This document shows positions 14,586-21,755 of a stretch of 21,755 nt of DNA, piece after piece. The stretch comes from CAZMXI01 sp964570205. Lineage in GTDB: Bacteria; Planctomycetota; Phycisphaerae; Tepidisphaerales; Tepidisphaeraceae. The notes beneath the pieces are model-generated. The model ran no database searches. It worked only from the letters and a program-made list of their open reading frames with translations, and was not told where the DNA came from. Location: the NCBI GenBank assembly GCA_964570205.1, contig CAZMXI010000079.1, positions 1 to 21,755 on the forward strand, in the 5' to 3' direction. Made by a program: the position numbers and the translations under genes. How positions within the stretch are numbered: the stretch's first letter is position 1; every line of letters begins with the position of its first letter.

Positions 14586-15920
14586 CTATTTTCCGATGCA
14601 GAACCGCGCGAAGACCCGCGAGAGAACGTCGTCCGGGGTGATCTGGCCGAGAACCCGCCCTAGGGCATCCAGGGCCTCGCGCAACTCCATCGCGATGATC
14701 TCCGCCCCGGCATCGGGTGCCGCCTGAGCAGCGCGGGCCAGCGCCGATCTGGCATCGTCGATCGCCTCAAGATGGCGCGCGTTCAGGGCCAGACTCGCGC
14801 TCTGCGCGCCGAGGCTCCCAAACGCCAGCTCGCTCAGCCGCCGCCGCAGTCCGTCCATGTTCTGCCCGGTGAGCGCCGAGACCGCCAGTCCACCAGGCAC
14901 ATCTGATGATGCCCCTGCAAGGTCGATCTTCGTCCAAACGATCAGGTCCGGGTCGCGGCCCGGTTTCAGAGGCGCCCGCGCATCGGCGGCATCCCGCACC
15001 AGCACGACGAAATCCGACGCCTCGACCGCCGCCATCGCCTGCTCGTGCATCCGATGGGCGATCTGGGCCAGGGGCGATGTGTCTCCGGCCGGGGGCGAAT
15101 GCTCCTCAAGGCCGGCCGCATCCATCACATGCACCATGCCTCGATCCAGCGCCACCTCCGCCGACAGCACATCCCGCGTGGTCCCCGCGATGGGCGACAC
15201 CACCGCTCGCTGCGTGCCGGCCAGGGCATTGAGGAGCGTGCTCTTGCCCGCATTCGGGCGGCCGACCAGCACGAACCGAGGCTCGTGCTCCAGCCGCTCA
15301 AAACGGACGCTCTGGCAGGCCAGGTCCGCCAATGCGGCGGCGATCTCGTTCATCCGCCGGCCCAGCTCTTCCGAGGCGATGAACGTGACATCCTCCTCCG
15401 AAAAATCGATGCCCGTCTCAACCAGCGCCAGCGCCTCGGCGAGCTGCTGCATCATCGGCCTCAGCCGCCTCGCCAATTCGCCCGAAAGAAGCTGCCGCGC
15501 GGCCAATAGCTCGCTTTGTCCATGCGCTGCTATGGTCGCGGCGACGCCCTCGGCCTCGGTCAGGTCCATCCGGCCGTTGAAAAACGCGCGGGCACTGAAC
15601 TCGCCCGCCTCGGCGCGGCGGCACCCCAGCCGCACCAGCTCATCGAGCAGCATCCGCGCCAGCAGCGGGTTGCCGGGGATGTGCAGCTCCGCCACGTCCT
15701 CGCCTGTGTAGCTGTGCGGCCGGCGAAAACGATACACCCAGGCGGGCACGCTCACGCCCGCGAAGCCCAGATCGACCCGCCGCGCGGTTGCCCCTCCGCT
15801 GTCGCCAACCCCCAGGGCGACAAGCACATCGCCCGTGCGCTCGCCGCTGATGCGGACAATCATCCTCGCGGCCGGGCCGACAGCGCTGCTGATCGCGGCA
15901 ATCGTGTCTCCTGAGATCAC
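14586..15920 (-). CDS. mnmE: tRNA uridine-5-carboxymethylaminomethyl modification GTPase MnmE
   Basis: The 444-residue protein is a complete MnmE. With MnmG it forms the cmnm5U modification at the wobble uridine of certain tRNAs in the cytoplasm. The N-terminal folate-binding domain has DTIAAISSAVG and YTGEDVAELHIPGN. The inserted G domain has GRPNAGKST (220-228), IAGTTRDV (244-251), DAAG (267-270) and TKID (330-333). The C-terminus is FCIGK, whose Cys is catalytically important. The G4 motif reads TKID rather than the usual NKxD, a known conservative variant. The start is GTG at 15920. It is the third gene of a minus-strand operon, 21 bases after the peptidase C26 gene, and its stop lies only 3 bases from the convergent TPR gene. 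Confidence 0.95.
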   Translation of the reverse strand: MISGDTIAAISSAVGPAARMIVRISGERTGDVLVALGVGDSGGATARRVDLGFAGVSVPAWVYRFRRPHSYTGEDVAELHIPGNPLLARMLLDELVRLGCRRAEAGEFSARAFFNGRMDLTEAEGVAATIAAHGQSELLAARQLLSGELARRLRPMMQQLAEALALVETGIDFSEEDVTFIASEELGRRMNEIAAALADLACQSVRFERLEHEPRFVLVGRPNAGKSTLLNALAGTQRAVVSPIAGTTRDVLSAEVALDRGMVHVMDAAGLEEHSPPAGDTSPLAQIAHRMHEQAMAAVEASDFVVLVRDAADARAPLKPGRDPDLIVWTKIDLAGASSDVPGGLAVSALTGQNMDGLRRRLSELAFGSLGAQSASLALNARHLEAIDDARSALARAAQAAPDAGAEIIAMELREALDALGRVLGQITPDDVLSRVFARFCIGK

Positions 15921-15941
15921 TTCTGCCCCAATTCTACCGCC

Positions 15942-16649
15942 CTACCGCCGCGACCTGTCCACAAGCAGCTTGAAGATCGCCAGGTGGTCCGGCTCGTGAC
16001 ACAGCCGCTCGGGATGCCACTGGATGGCCAGAAACAGCGGCATGGCGGGGTCCTCCAGGCCTTCGATCACGCCATCGGGCGCGGTGGCGATGACCCGCAG
16101 CCCCCGGCCGACGCGGTCGATCGCCTGCTTGTGATAGGTATTAACCTGCATTTCCGTCCTGCCCAGGATGCAAGCCAGAATCGAGCCTGATTGCAGCGCC
16201 ACCGCATGCCGCGGCTCATCGCGATCCAGCTTGCGGTGCTCCAGAGCGACATCGCGGGCGACATCGGGCAGAAACTGGTGCAGGCTGCCGCCACGATGAA
16301 CATTCATGAGCTGGCTGCCCAGGCAGATGCCCAGCGCCGGCAGGCGGCGCTTCTCGACCTCGGCCAGCAACGCCAGCTCGAAGCGCTGACGCTCGGGGTC
16401 GATGCGGATCGCCTGCGGGTGCCATGGCTGGCCATAGAGCGCGGGGTCGAGGTCGTCGCCGCCGGTGAAGAGGATGCCGTCCAGACGATCGACGATCTGA
16501 GGTATCAGCCTCTGATCCGTGCGATAAGGAATGGCCCACGGCAACCCGCCGGCCTTTTCGATCGCGGCAGTGTAGTTACACTGCAGCTCATACCGGCCGG
16601 AGCGGTCGCTGCGGTCCATCGTCACGCCAATGGCGGGGTCGGAGGGCAT
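15942..16649 (-). CDS. Class I glutamine amidotransferase, peptidase C26 (gamma-glutamyl hydrolase-like)
   Basis: The 235-residue protein has all the marks of the peptidase C26/PuuD family: LFTGGDDLDPALYG (60-73), nucleophile C109 in LGICLGSQLMNV (usually GICRG), HRGGSLHQ (118-125), VNTYHKQAI (169-177), and the His-Glu pair of IQWHPE (H212, E214). Family members hydrolyse gamma-glutamyl amide bonds, for example gamma-Glu-GABA in putrescine breakdown; the substrate here cannot be fixed. No other polyamine genes are nearby. It is 15 bases downstream of the antiporter-like gene and 21 bases upstream of mnmE, so the three probably form one transcript. Confidence 0.9.
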   Translation of the reverse strand: MPSDPAIGVTMDRSDRSGRYELQCNYTAAIEKAGGLPWAIPYRTDQRLIPQIVDRLDGILFTGGDDLDPALYGQPWHPQAIRIDPERQRFELALLAEVEKRRLPALGICLGSQLMNVHRGGSLHQFLPDVARDVALEHRKLDRDEPRHAVALQSGSILACILGRTEMQVNTYHKQAIDRVGRGLRVIATAPDGVIEGLEDPAMPLFLAIQWHPERLCHEPDHLAIFKLLVDRSRR

Positions 16650-16664
16650 GGCGAGTTGAAGGGG

Positions 16665-17696
16665 TCAAACCATACGCGAACCAAGGATCATGACGCTGAG
16701 CATGTAGATGCAGTAGCCGACGATCAGCCAGGGGGCGGTGCGGCGGTCAAAGGCAATCTTGCGCTGGGCGACCGCCGCGAACAGCAGCGACAGGATGACC
16801 AACGCGACCGAATCGATGCGCCACGCGAGGCGCGGGTAGAGAACCGGCCGCCACATCGCGGCCAGGCCCGTGAGTTCGGCGGGCTGGGTGGCGGCCGGAC
16901 CGGGCGCGCCGCCGCCAAGGCCCGTCACAAGAATAACCACCGGCAGAAGCAGCCCGAGATTGATGAACACAACGCCAACCTGCGCCGTGATCGGCGCCCA
17001 GGCCTCGCCGGCCAGGGCGAGTGGCACGCCGCTGCTGATCATCGGCATGGCGAGGACCACGCTCAGGAGGGTGGCCGCGGTGACAAGGGTCGGATAGGAA
17101 ATGTCGTGCCCGGCCAGGCACGTCGCGCCGCGGGTGGCGGCCCAGGATGAGAGTGCGGCGAGGATGGCCGCGCCGATCACCTCGACGATGGTGAGTGAGC
17201 GTCTCTTCGACCTGCCGGCCGTGGCGGCAAAGAGGTCGGCCGGCTCCGGGTGGGCGGGTTCGTGCCAGACGGTCATGAGGATGCCCCCAAGGGCCAGGAG
17301 GAGGAACGCGTCGAAGGGCTTGAGAATGCCCTGGAAGCCCAGGAGCAGCACCAACAGGGCCGGGATGGGCAGGAACGCCCAGACCCGCGCAGCGCGGTCG
17401 GGCAGATCGTGGACCGGGCCGGACAGCGTGACGAAGGCGACAACCGCCGAAAGCATGGCGATGCTGGTGCCGAAGATGACGCCGATGGCGATTTCGGGAT
17501 GGCCAAGAATGGCCGCGCAGAGGGCCAGGATGGCGATGGGGATGGCGTGGGCCAGCGCGCGGCGGGACGGCGAGGATTCGCGTTCCCCGACCAGCGAAGA
17601 CGCGATGGACATGGTGGCCGCCAGCAGGCCGACCCCCCCGCCAAGGAGGAGGATGGCCGAGCCGGTGCGTCCGCTGTCAAACAAGCCCTGGAGCAT
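16665..17696 (-). CDS. Multi-pass membrane protein, divergent Ca2+:cation antiporter-like
   Basis: The 343-residue protein has about ten hydrophobic helices (near 12-34, 50-66, 69-92, 106-124, 128-144, 169-188, 202-222, 234-258, 295-312 and 321-341). The segment GHPEIAIGVIFGTSIAMLSA (65-84) resembles the first alpha-repeat of YrbG-type sodium/calcium exchangers (GxPxIAIGNxxGSNxxN), and 215-256 resembles the second repeat. The ion-binding residues seem lost: the Glu of the GTSLPE motif and the Asn residues of GNxxGSN are replaced by hydrophobic or small residues in both halves. It may transport something else or have become structural. The cytoplasmic loop around 145-168 is charged. It is the first gene of the mnmE operon. 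I rate the family as likely but not certain. Confidence 0.6.
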   Translation of the reverse strand: MLQGLFDSGRTGSAILLLGGGVGLLAATMSIASSLVGERESSPSRRALAHAIPIAILALCAAILGHPEIAIGVIFGTSIAMLSAVVAFVTLSGPVHDLPDRAARVWAFLPIPALLVLLLGFQGILKPFDAFLLLALGGILMTVWHEPAHPEPADLFAATAGRSKRRSLTIVEVIGAAILAALSSWAATRGATCLAGHDISYPTLVTAATLLSVVLAMPMISSGVPLALAGEAWAPITAQVGVVFINLGLLLPVVILVTGLGGGAPGPAATQPAELTGLAAMWRPVLYPRLAWRIDSVALVILSLLFAAVAQRKIAFDRRTAPWLIVGYCIYMLSVMILGSRMV

Positions 17697-17922
17697 TCGC
17701 GGAGCATGGTGCAGTGCGGAGCGGCAAAAGTCCAGCCAACCCGCCCATCCCGCATTCGCCCGCCCGGCCGCTGATTCACATCCACCGCCACATCGGTAGC
17801 GCCTGCCCCACCCAACTCAATCCCCAACCCGCCCCCCGTTTGCCCGCCGCCTCCCCAGCCGTTACCATCCCCCTCAACCGGGCACCGTCGAAAACAGCCC
17901 CATGTAAAGGTGGAGGATCATC

Positions 17923-20900
17923 TTGCCAACCGCCGCCCAGCCACGCCCCAGCCGCTCGAAGCTCCCCAGGCTCCCCAAGCTCATCGAGGAGTACTACGCC
18001 GACCTCAAAGACCTCGCCCACCAGCACGTCATGTACGAAATGGGCACCCGCCCGGCCTTCCACAACCTCCTCGCCAAGGAAGGCCGCCGCTACGGCTGGA
18101 CCCTCATCGCCGAGCACGAAAAGAAGGTCAATGGCACCGGTAAAACCATCCGCCCCGATGGCACCTTCAAGGACTCCATGAACCTCGTCCGCGGCTACTG
18201 GGAAGCCAAGGACACCGCCGACAACCTCGAAGCCGAGATCGCCAAAAAGATCAAGGCCGGCTATCCCCTCACCAACACCATCTTCGAGGACAACGCCACC
18301 GCCATCCTCTACCAGGATGGCAAGCGCATTCTCGCGGCCGACATGAAGGACCCGGCCAAGCTGGCCGAGCTTCTCACCGAGTTCTTCCGCCACATCGAGC
18401 CCGAAATCGAAGAGTTCGAGCACGCCGTCGATGAATTCAAGCAGCGCGTCCCCGACCTCGCCCAGGGCCTGGCAAAGAAGATCGCGGAATCGCACAAGAC
18501 CAATTCAGTCTTCAAGAAAGCCTTCGCCGATTTCTTCGAGCTGTGCAGGACAAGCCTGAATCCCAACCTTTCGCAGGCCGCCGTGGATGAAATGCTCATC
18601 CAGCACATCCTCACCGAGCGCCTGATCCGCGAGATCTTCGACAACCCCGAATTCGTCCGCCGAAACGTCATCGCCGCCGAGGTCGAGAAGGTCATGCTCG
18701 CCATGACCAGCCAGTCCTTCGACCGCAACACCTATCTCAAGGACCTCGACCGCTTCTACCTCGCCATCGAGCGCGCTGCCCGCACGATGACCGATTTCGC
18801 CGACAAGCAGCACTTCCTCAACACCGTCTACGAGCGCTTCTTTCAGGGCTACAGTGTCAAGCTGGCCGACACCATGGGCATCGTCTACACGCCCCAGGAA
18901 ATCGTGGACTTCATGTGCGCCAGCGTGGCCGAGGTGCTCGAAAAAGAGTTCGGCAAGCACCTCTGGTCCGACGATGTCTACATCATCGACCCCTGCACCG
19001 GCACCGGCAACTTCATCGTCAACCTCATCCGCCGCATCCCCAAGGCCAAACTCGAAGCCGTCTACCGCCACCGCCTCTTCGCCAACGAGATCATGCTCCT
19101 GCCGTACTACATCGCGGCGCTCAACATCGAGCATGCGTACTTCGAGCAGACGGGGCATTACGAGCCGTTCGAGGGGTTGTGCTTTGTGGATACCCTGGAC
19201 CTTGCCGAACATGCGCAGGGGCAGTTGGGCTTCATGACTCAGGCAAACACGGAGCGCGTTGCGAGGCAGAAGCGCGCGCCCATCACTGTTGTGATCGGCA
19301 ATCCTCCGTACAACGCACACCAAGAGAGCGAGAACGACAACAACCGCAACAGGAAATACGCCGCTGTTGATTCCCGAATCCGGGATACCTATTCCCAGGA
19401 TTCCGCGGCACAGATGAAGAATTCCTTGGCCGACCCGTTCGTGAAGTTCTTCCGCTGGGCGAGCGATCGCATAGGCAAAGAGGGTATGGTGGCTTTTGTG
19501 ACGAACAATAGCTTCCTCGAGAATCGCGCATTCGACGGTATGCGGAAGCACCTCGCGATGGACTTCGACAAGGTGCTCGTTATCGACCTCAAGGGCAACA
19601 TCCGAAAGCACTCGATGCTCGATGGGATTCCGCTCGGCGAGAGACATACCGTGTTTGGCGCAGCGGCAATGGTTGGCGTAAGCATTAGCTTCTTCATCAA
19701 ATGCCCACGCCGCGATGCCCACGGCGTATTCCTCTCCGAGGTCGATTTCCGTTCCACCCGTGAGGAGAAGTTCCTGTTCCTCAAGAAGGCGGAGACTGTT
19801 TACGGATGCGGAATCGCCCGTGTGTCCGTCGATTCGACCTACACATGGATCGGTGTCGAAAGTGCTGCCGAGTTCACCACATTCATGCCGATTGGGACGC
19901 CAGAGGTGAAGGAGGCCGGCGATCTGCGCTCGCCGTCGCTCTTCGTCGCGTACAGTCGAGGCCTCGAAACGGCCCGCGATAATTGGGTATACGACTTCGA
20001 TCGCGAAAGCCTGGCCGTGAAGACATCGTCATTCTGCGACACCTACAACGCCGAAGTTGATCGTTGGAAACGCACGAAGCAGCCGAATGATGTGGACCGG
20101 TTCGTTCTGTCAGATGACACCAAGATCAAGTGGAGCAGCAGCTTAAAGGGGCATCTATCGCGTTCGACTTACGCTGAGTTTGACGAGTCCAAGATAAGGC
20201 CATCCGAGTACCGCCCGTTCAGCCTCCGATTCGCGTTCTTCGACCACTTGCTAAACCATCGGCAGGGCAGATGGCCGAGTTTCTTCCCCTCCGAACCAAG
20301 TCACTCCGAGAATGTAGTCATAGGTGCCATGGGTCTGGGCGCGGAAAAACCATTTGCCATAGCTGCGGCACGCCGGTTACCTGATCTCAATTTCTTTGGC
20401 CCCGGCACGGTCGCCCAGTGGTTCCCCTTCTACACCTACGACGAAGACGGCTCCAACCGCCGCGAAAACATCACCGACTGGGCCCTCGACCATTTCCGCG
20501 CCCACTACAAGGACAAGAAGATCGACAAGTGGGCCATCTTCCACTACGTCTACGGCCTCCTCCACCACCCCGCCTACCGCGAGAAGTACGCCATCAACCT
20601 CAAACGCGAATTCCCGCGCATCCCCTTCTATGCCGACTTCGCGCAGTGGGCGGCGTGGGGGCAGCAGTTGCTCGACCTGCATCTCAACTTCGAGACCGTG
20701 GCGCCGTATCCCCTGCGCCGGACAGATTCGCCCTACGACCCGGAGCGCCTGCCCAAGCCGAGCCTCAAGGCCGACAAAGCCGCCGGCGAAATCATCCTGG
20801 ACACCGCCACCACCCTCAGCGGCATCCCGCCCGAAGCGTGGGCGTATCGCCTCGGCAACCGCACCGCCATCGAATGGGTGCTGGAATACCATAAAGAATC

Positions 20901-21063
20901 CAACCCCCGCGATCCCACCATCCGCGAAAAGTTCAACACCTACCGTTTTGCGGATTACAAGGAGCAGGTGATAGACTTGCTGCGGCGCGTTGTGACGGTC
21001 AGTGTGGAGACGGTGAAGATCGTGAGGGCGATGGGGGAGATTGACGCGGCGATTCCGGCGTGA
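17923..21063 (+). CDS. Type IIG / ISP-like restriction-modification protein (nuclease-methyltransferase-TRD fusion)
   Basis: The 1046-residue protein has an N-terminal PD-(D/E)XK-type nuclease pattern, RPDGTFKD (77-84) and then GYWEAKD (91-97), with D79, E94 and K96 as likely catalytic residues. A helical linker (about 150-310) leads to an adenine-N6 methyltransferase core: YTPQEIVDFM (322-331), SAM motif I DPCTGTGNF (356-364), and catalytic motif IV NPPY (460-463). Residues about 580-840 are the probable target recognition domain, and the rest (840-1046) is a conserved-looking helical tail. Unlike LlaGI-type ISP enzymes there is no helicase. One polypeptide would both modify and cut DNA. It starts at TTG, with a strong GGTGGAGG six bases upstream. 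Codon use inside 19200-20395 differs sharply from both flanks. A HigBA pair follows downstream. Confidence 0.85.
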   Translation: MPTAAQPRPSRSKLPRLPKLIEEYYADLKDLAHQHVMYEMGTRPAFHNLLAKEGRRYGWTLIAEHEKKVNGTGKTIRPDGTFKDSMNLVRGYWEAKDTADNLEAEIAKKIKAGYPLTNTIFEDNATAILYQDGKRILAADMKDPAKLAELLTEFFRHIEPEIEEFEHAVDEFKQRVPDLAQGLAKKIAESHKTNSVFKKAFADFFELCRTSLNPNLSQAAVDEMLIQHILTERLIREIFDNPEFVRRNVIAAEVEKVMLAMTSQSFDRNTYLKDLDRFYLAIERAARTMTDFADKQHFLNTVYERFFQGYSVKLADTMGIVYTPQEIVDFMCASVAEVLEKEFGKHLWSDDVYIIDPCTGTGNFIVNLIRRIPKAKLEAVYRHRLFANEIMLLPYYIAALNIEHAYFEQTGHYEPFEGLCFVDTLDLAEHAQGQLGFMTQANTERVARQKRAPITVVIGNPPYNAHQESENDNNRNRKYAAVDSRIRDTYSQDSAAQMKNSLADPFVKFFRWASDRIGKEGMVAFVTNNSFLENRAFDGMRKHLAMDFDKVLVIDLKGNIRKHSMLDGIPLGERHTVFGAAAMVGVSISFFIKCPRRDAHGVFLSEVDFRSTREEKFLFLKKAETVYGCGIARVSVDSTYTWIGVESAAEFTTFMPIGTPEVKEAGDLRSPSLFVAYSRGLETARDNWVYDFDRESLAVKTSSFCDTYNAEVDRWKRTKQPNDVDRFVLSDDTKIKWSSSLKGHLSRSTYAEFDESKIRPSEYRPFSLRFAFFDHLLNHRQGRWPSFFPSEPSHSENVVIGAMGLGAEKPFAIAAARRLPDLNFFGPGTVAQWFPFYTYDEDGSNRRENITDWALDHFRAHYKDKKIDKWAIFHYVYGLLHHPAYREKYAINLKREFPRIPFYADFAQWAAWGQQLLDLHLNFETVAPYPLRRTDSPYDPERLPKPSLKADKAAGEIILDTATTLSGIPPEAWAYRLGNRTAIEWVLEYHKESNPRDPTIREKFNTYRFADYKEQVIDLLRRVVTVSVETVKIVRAMGEIDAAIPA

Positions 21064-21130
21064 CCTATCGCGTAACCGCAACCACAGCCAACGCTACGCT
21101 ACCAGCTTAGGTTCATAAACACAAAGCCCC

Positions 21131-21159
21131 TTGTTCCCATTTCGGGAACGTAGTATAAT
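21131..21159 (+). promoter_or_regulatory. higBA promoter with inverted-repeat operator
   Basis: TTGTTC (21131-21136) and a perfect TATAAT (21154-21159) are 17 bases apart. The inverted repeat GTTCCC-N5-GGGAAC (21133-21149) overlaps the -35 box and fills most of the spacer. Binding of the antitoxin or toxin-antitoxin complex there would block RNA polymerase, the usual autoregulation of such loci. The predicted transcript starts only about 9 bases before the toxin ATG. Confidence 0.75.
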
Positions 21160-21174
21160 AGAGATAACCCACGT

Positions 21175-21468
21175 ATGCACATCATCACTTTCAAGAAACT
21201 GAAAGAGTGTTGGGAACGCCATCCTGACACCGAACAACCCTTGCGAGCCTGGCACAATCACGTACAACAGGCGACGTGGCGCACGCCGGACGACGTCAAA
21301 CGCGATTTTGCCAGCGCCAGCATCGTCGCCCATAACCGGGTGGTGTTCAACATCAAGGGCGGCGCGTATCGTTTGGTCGTGAAGATGGAGTATTCACTGG
21401 GGCAGGTGTACATCCGGTTTGTGGGAACGCACCGGGAATACGATGCGATTGATGTCACTACGGTTTAA
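21175..21468 (+). CDS. higB: HigB-family mRNA interferase toxin
   Basis: The 97-residue protein matches the HigB toxin family (RelE-like ribosome-dependent mRNA endonucleases). Diagnostic parts are MHIITFKKLKECWERHP at the start, LRAWHNHVQQATWRTPDDVK in the middle, and FNIKGGAYRLVVKMEY followed by IRFVGTHREYDAID at the end, the last being the family's hallmark. The toxin gene comes first and the antitoxin second, the order typical of higBA. Its base composition is less GC-rich than the housekeeping genes here, fitting a transferred locus. Translation starts almost at the transcript 5' end with no clear Shine-Dalgarno. Confidence 0.92.
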   Translation: MHIITFKKLKECWERHPDTEQPLRAWHNHVQQATWRTPDDVKRDFASASIVAHNRVVFNIKGGAYRLVVKMEYSLGQVYIRFVGTHREYDAIDVTTV

Positions 21469-21489
21469 CACACATAAGCGAGGTAGAAA

Positions 21490-21755
21490 ATGGACGTACG
21501 ACCGATCCGCACTGAAGCCGATTACGAAACTGCATTGGCCGACCTGGAACCGCTGCTGGACGCCGCGCCGGGGACGCCGGAGCACGATAAACTGGCCGTG
21601 TTATCCGTCTTGGTGGAAGCCTACGAAACGGAACACTACCCAATTCCATTGCCCGATCCCATCGCGGCGATTGAATTCCACATGGAACGGTTGGGGCTGA
21701 CCCGCAAGGACCTGGAACCATGCCTGGGAAGTCGCGCGCGCGTCTCGGAAATTCT
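21490..21755 (+). CDS. higA: HigA-family antitoxin, partial (cut by right edge)
   Basis: The visible 88 residues start with MDVRPIRTEADYETALADLE and contain the acidic helical region and the beginning of an XRE-type helix-turn-helix, FHMERLGLTRKDLEPCLGSR then ARVSEIL. This is the usual C-terminal DNA-binding part of HigA proteins paired with RelE-like toxins. The start has GAGG upstream and lies 21 bases after the toxin stop. It would neutralise HigB and repress the promoter at 21131-21159. The end of the gene is outside the window. Confidence 0.9.
   Translation, partial: MDVRPIRTEADYETALADLEPLLDAAPGTPEHDKLAVLSVLVEAYETEHYPIPLPDPIAAIEFHMERLGLTRKDLEPCLGSRARVSEI

Noticed and set aside
16191..17150. 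Plus-strand open frame of 319 codons across the peptidase C26 and antiporter-like genes
   Set aside because: It spans two well-supported minus-strand genes and has a low-complexity Arg/Asp/His-rich product.

Overview
The window is GC-rich DNA that looks like a member of the Planctomycetota, most likely class Phycisphaerae. The lineage call rests on the mix of genes: two prepilin-like proteins with the FTLVELLVVIG N-terminus typical of planctomycetal surface proteins, a PEP-CTERM protein, DUF3299 proteins beside a MacB-type ABC transporter, an HAD-IIIA phosphatase with a membrane tail, and a six-domain ribosomal protein S1. It is an inference from gene content; there is no rRNA here to confirm it.

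Layout. (1) 1-3032, minus strand: an ABC transporter operon (ATPase, FtsX/MacB-type permease with a histidine/aspartate-rich loop, DUF3299 protein, and a second membrane-anchored protein cut by the left edge). (2) 3182-5418, minus: a prepilin-like protein, a PEP-CTERM protein and tRNA-Ser(GCT), the last with its own promoter and terminator. (3) 5678-10484, plus: a Tat-exported xylose-isomerase-like TIM barrel protein with a clear terminator, a second prepilin-like protein, an HAD-IIIA phosphatase with a proline-rich linker and two C-terminal membrane segments, and rpsA behind a strong promoter and a structured leader of about 130 nt. (4) 10747-14582, plus: a three-gene operon of a NapC/NrfH-type membrane-anchored 12-heme cytochrome, a periplasmic 15-heme cytochrome and a thioredoxin-fold/TPR protein lacking the redox CXXC. 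(5) 14586-17696, minus: a degenerate Ca2+:cation-antiporter-like membrane protein, a class I glutamine amidotransferase (peptidase C26) and mnmE. (6) 17923-21755, plus: a defence-type segment with a 1046-residue nuclease-methyltransferase fusion (type IIG / ISP-like restriction-modification) and a HigB-HigA toxin-antitoxin pair whose promoter carries an inverted-repeat operator; the antitoxin runs off the right edge.

How the parts may work together. The ABC cassette probably moves or extracts a metal or a cell-envelope ligand; the His-rich loop suggests zinc or a similar metal. The cytochrome operon reads as a quinol-to-periplasm electron conduit with about 27 haems, but its terminal acceptor is not encoded in the window. 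The restriction-modification protein shows a codon-usage mosaic: the region matching its target-recognition domain looks imported into an older scaffold. The most interesting items are the His-rich ABC/DUF3299 cassette, the 27-haem operon, the rpsA leader, the antiporter-like protein that has lost its ion-binding acids, and the recombinant specificity region of the restriction enzyme.
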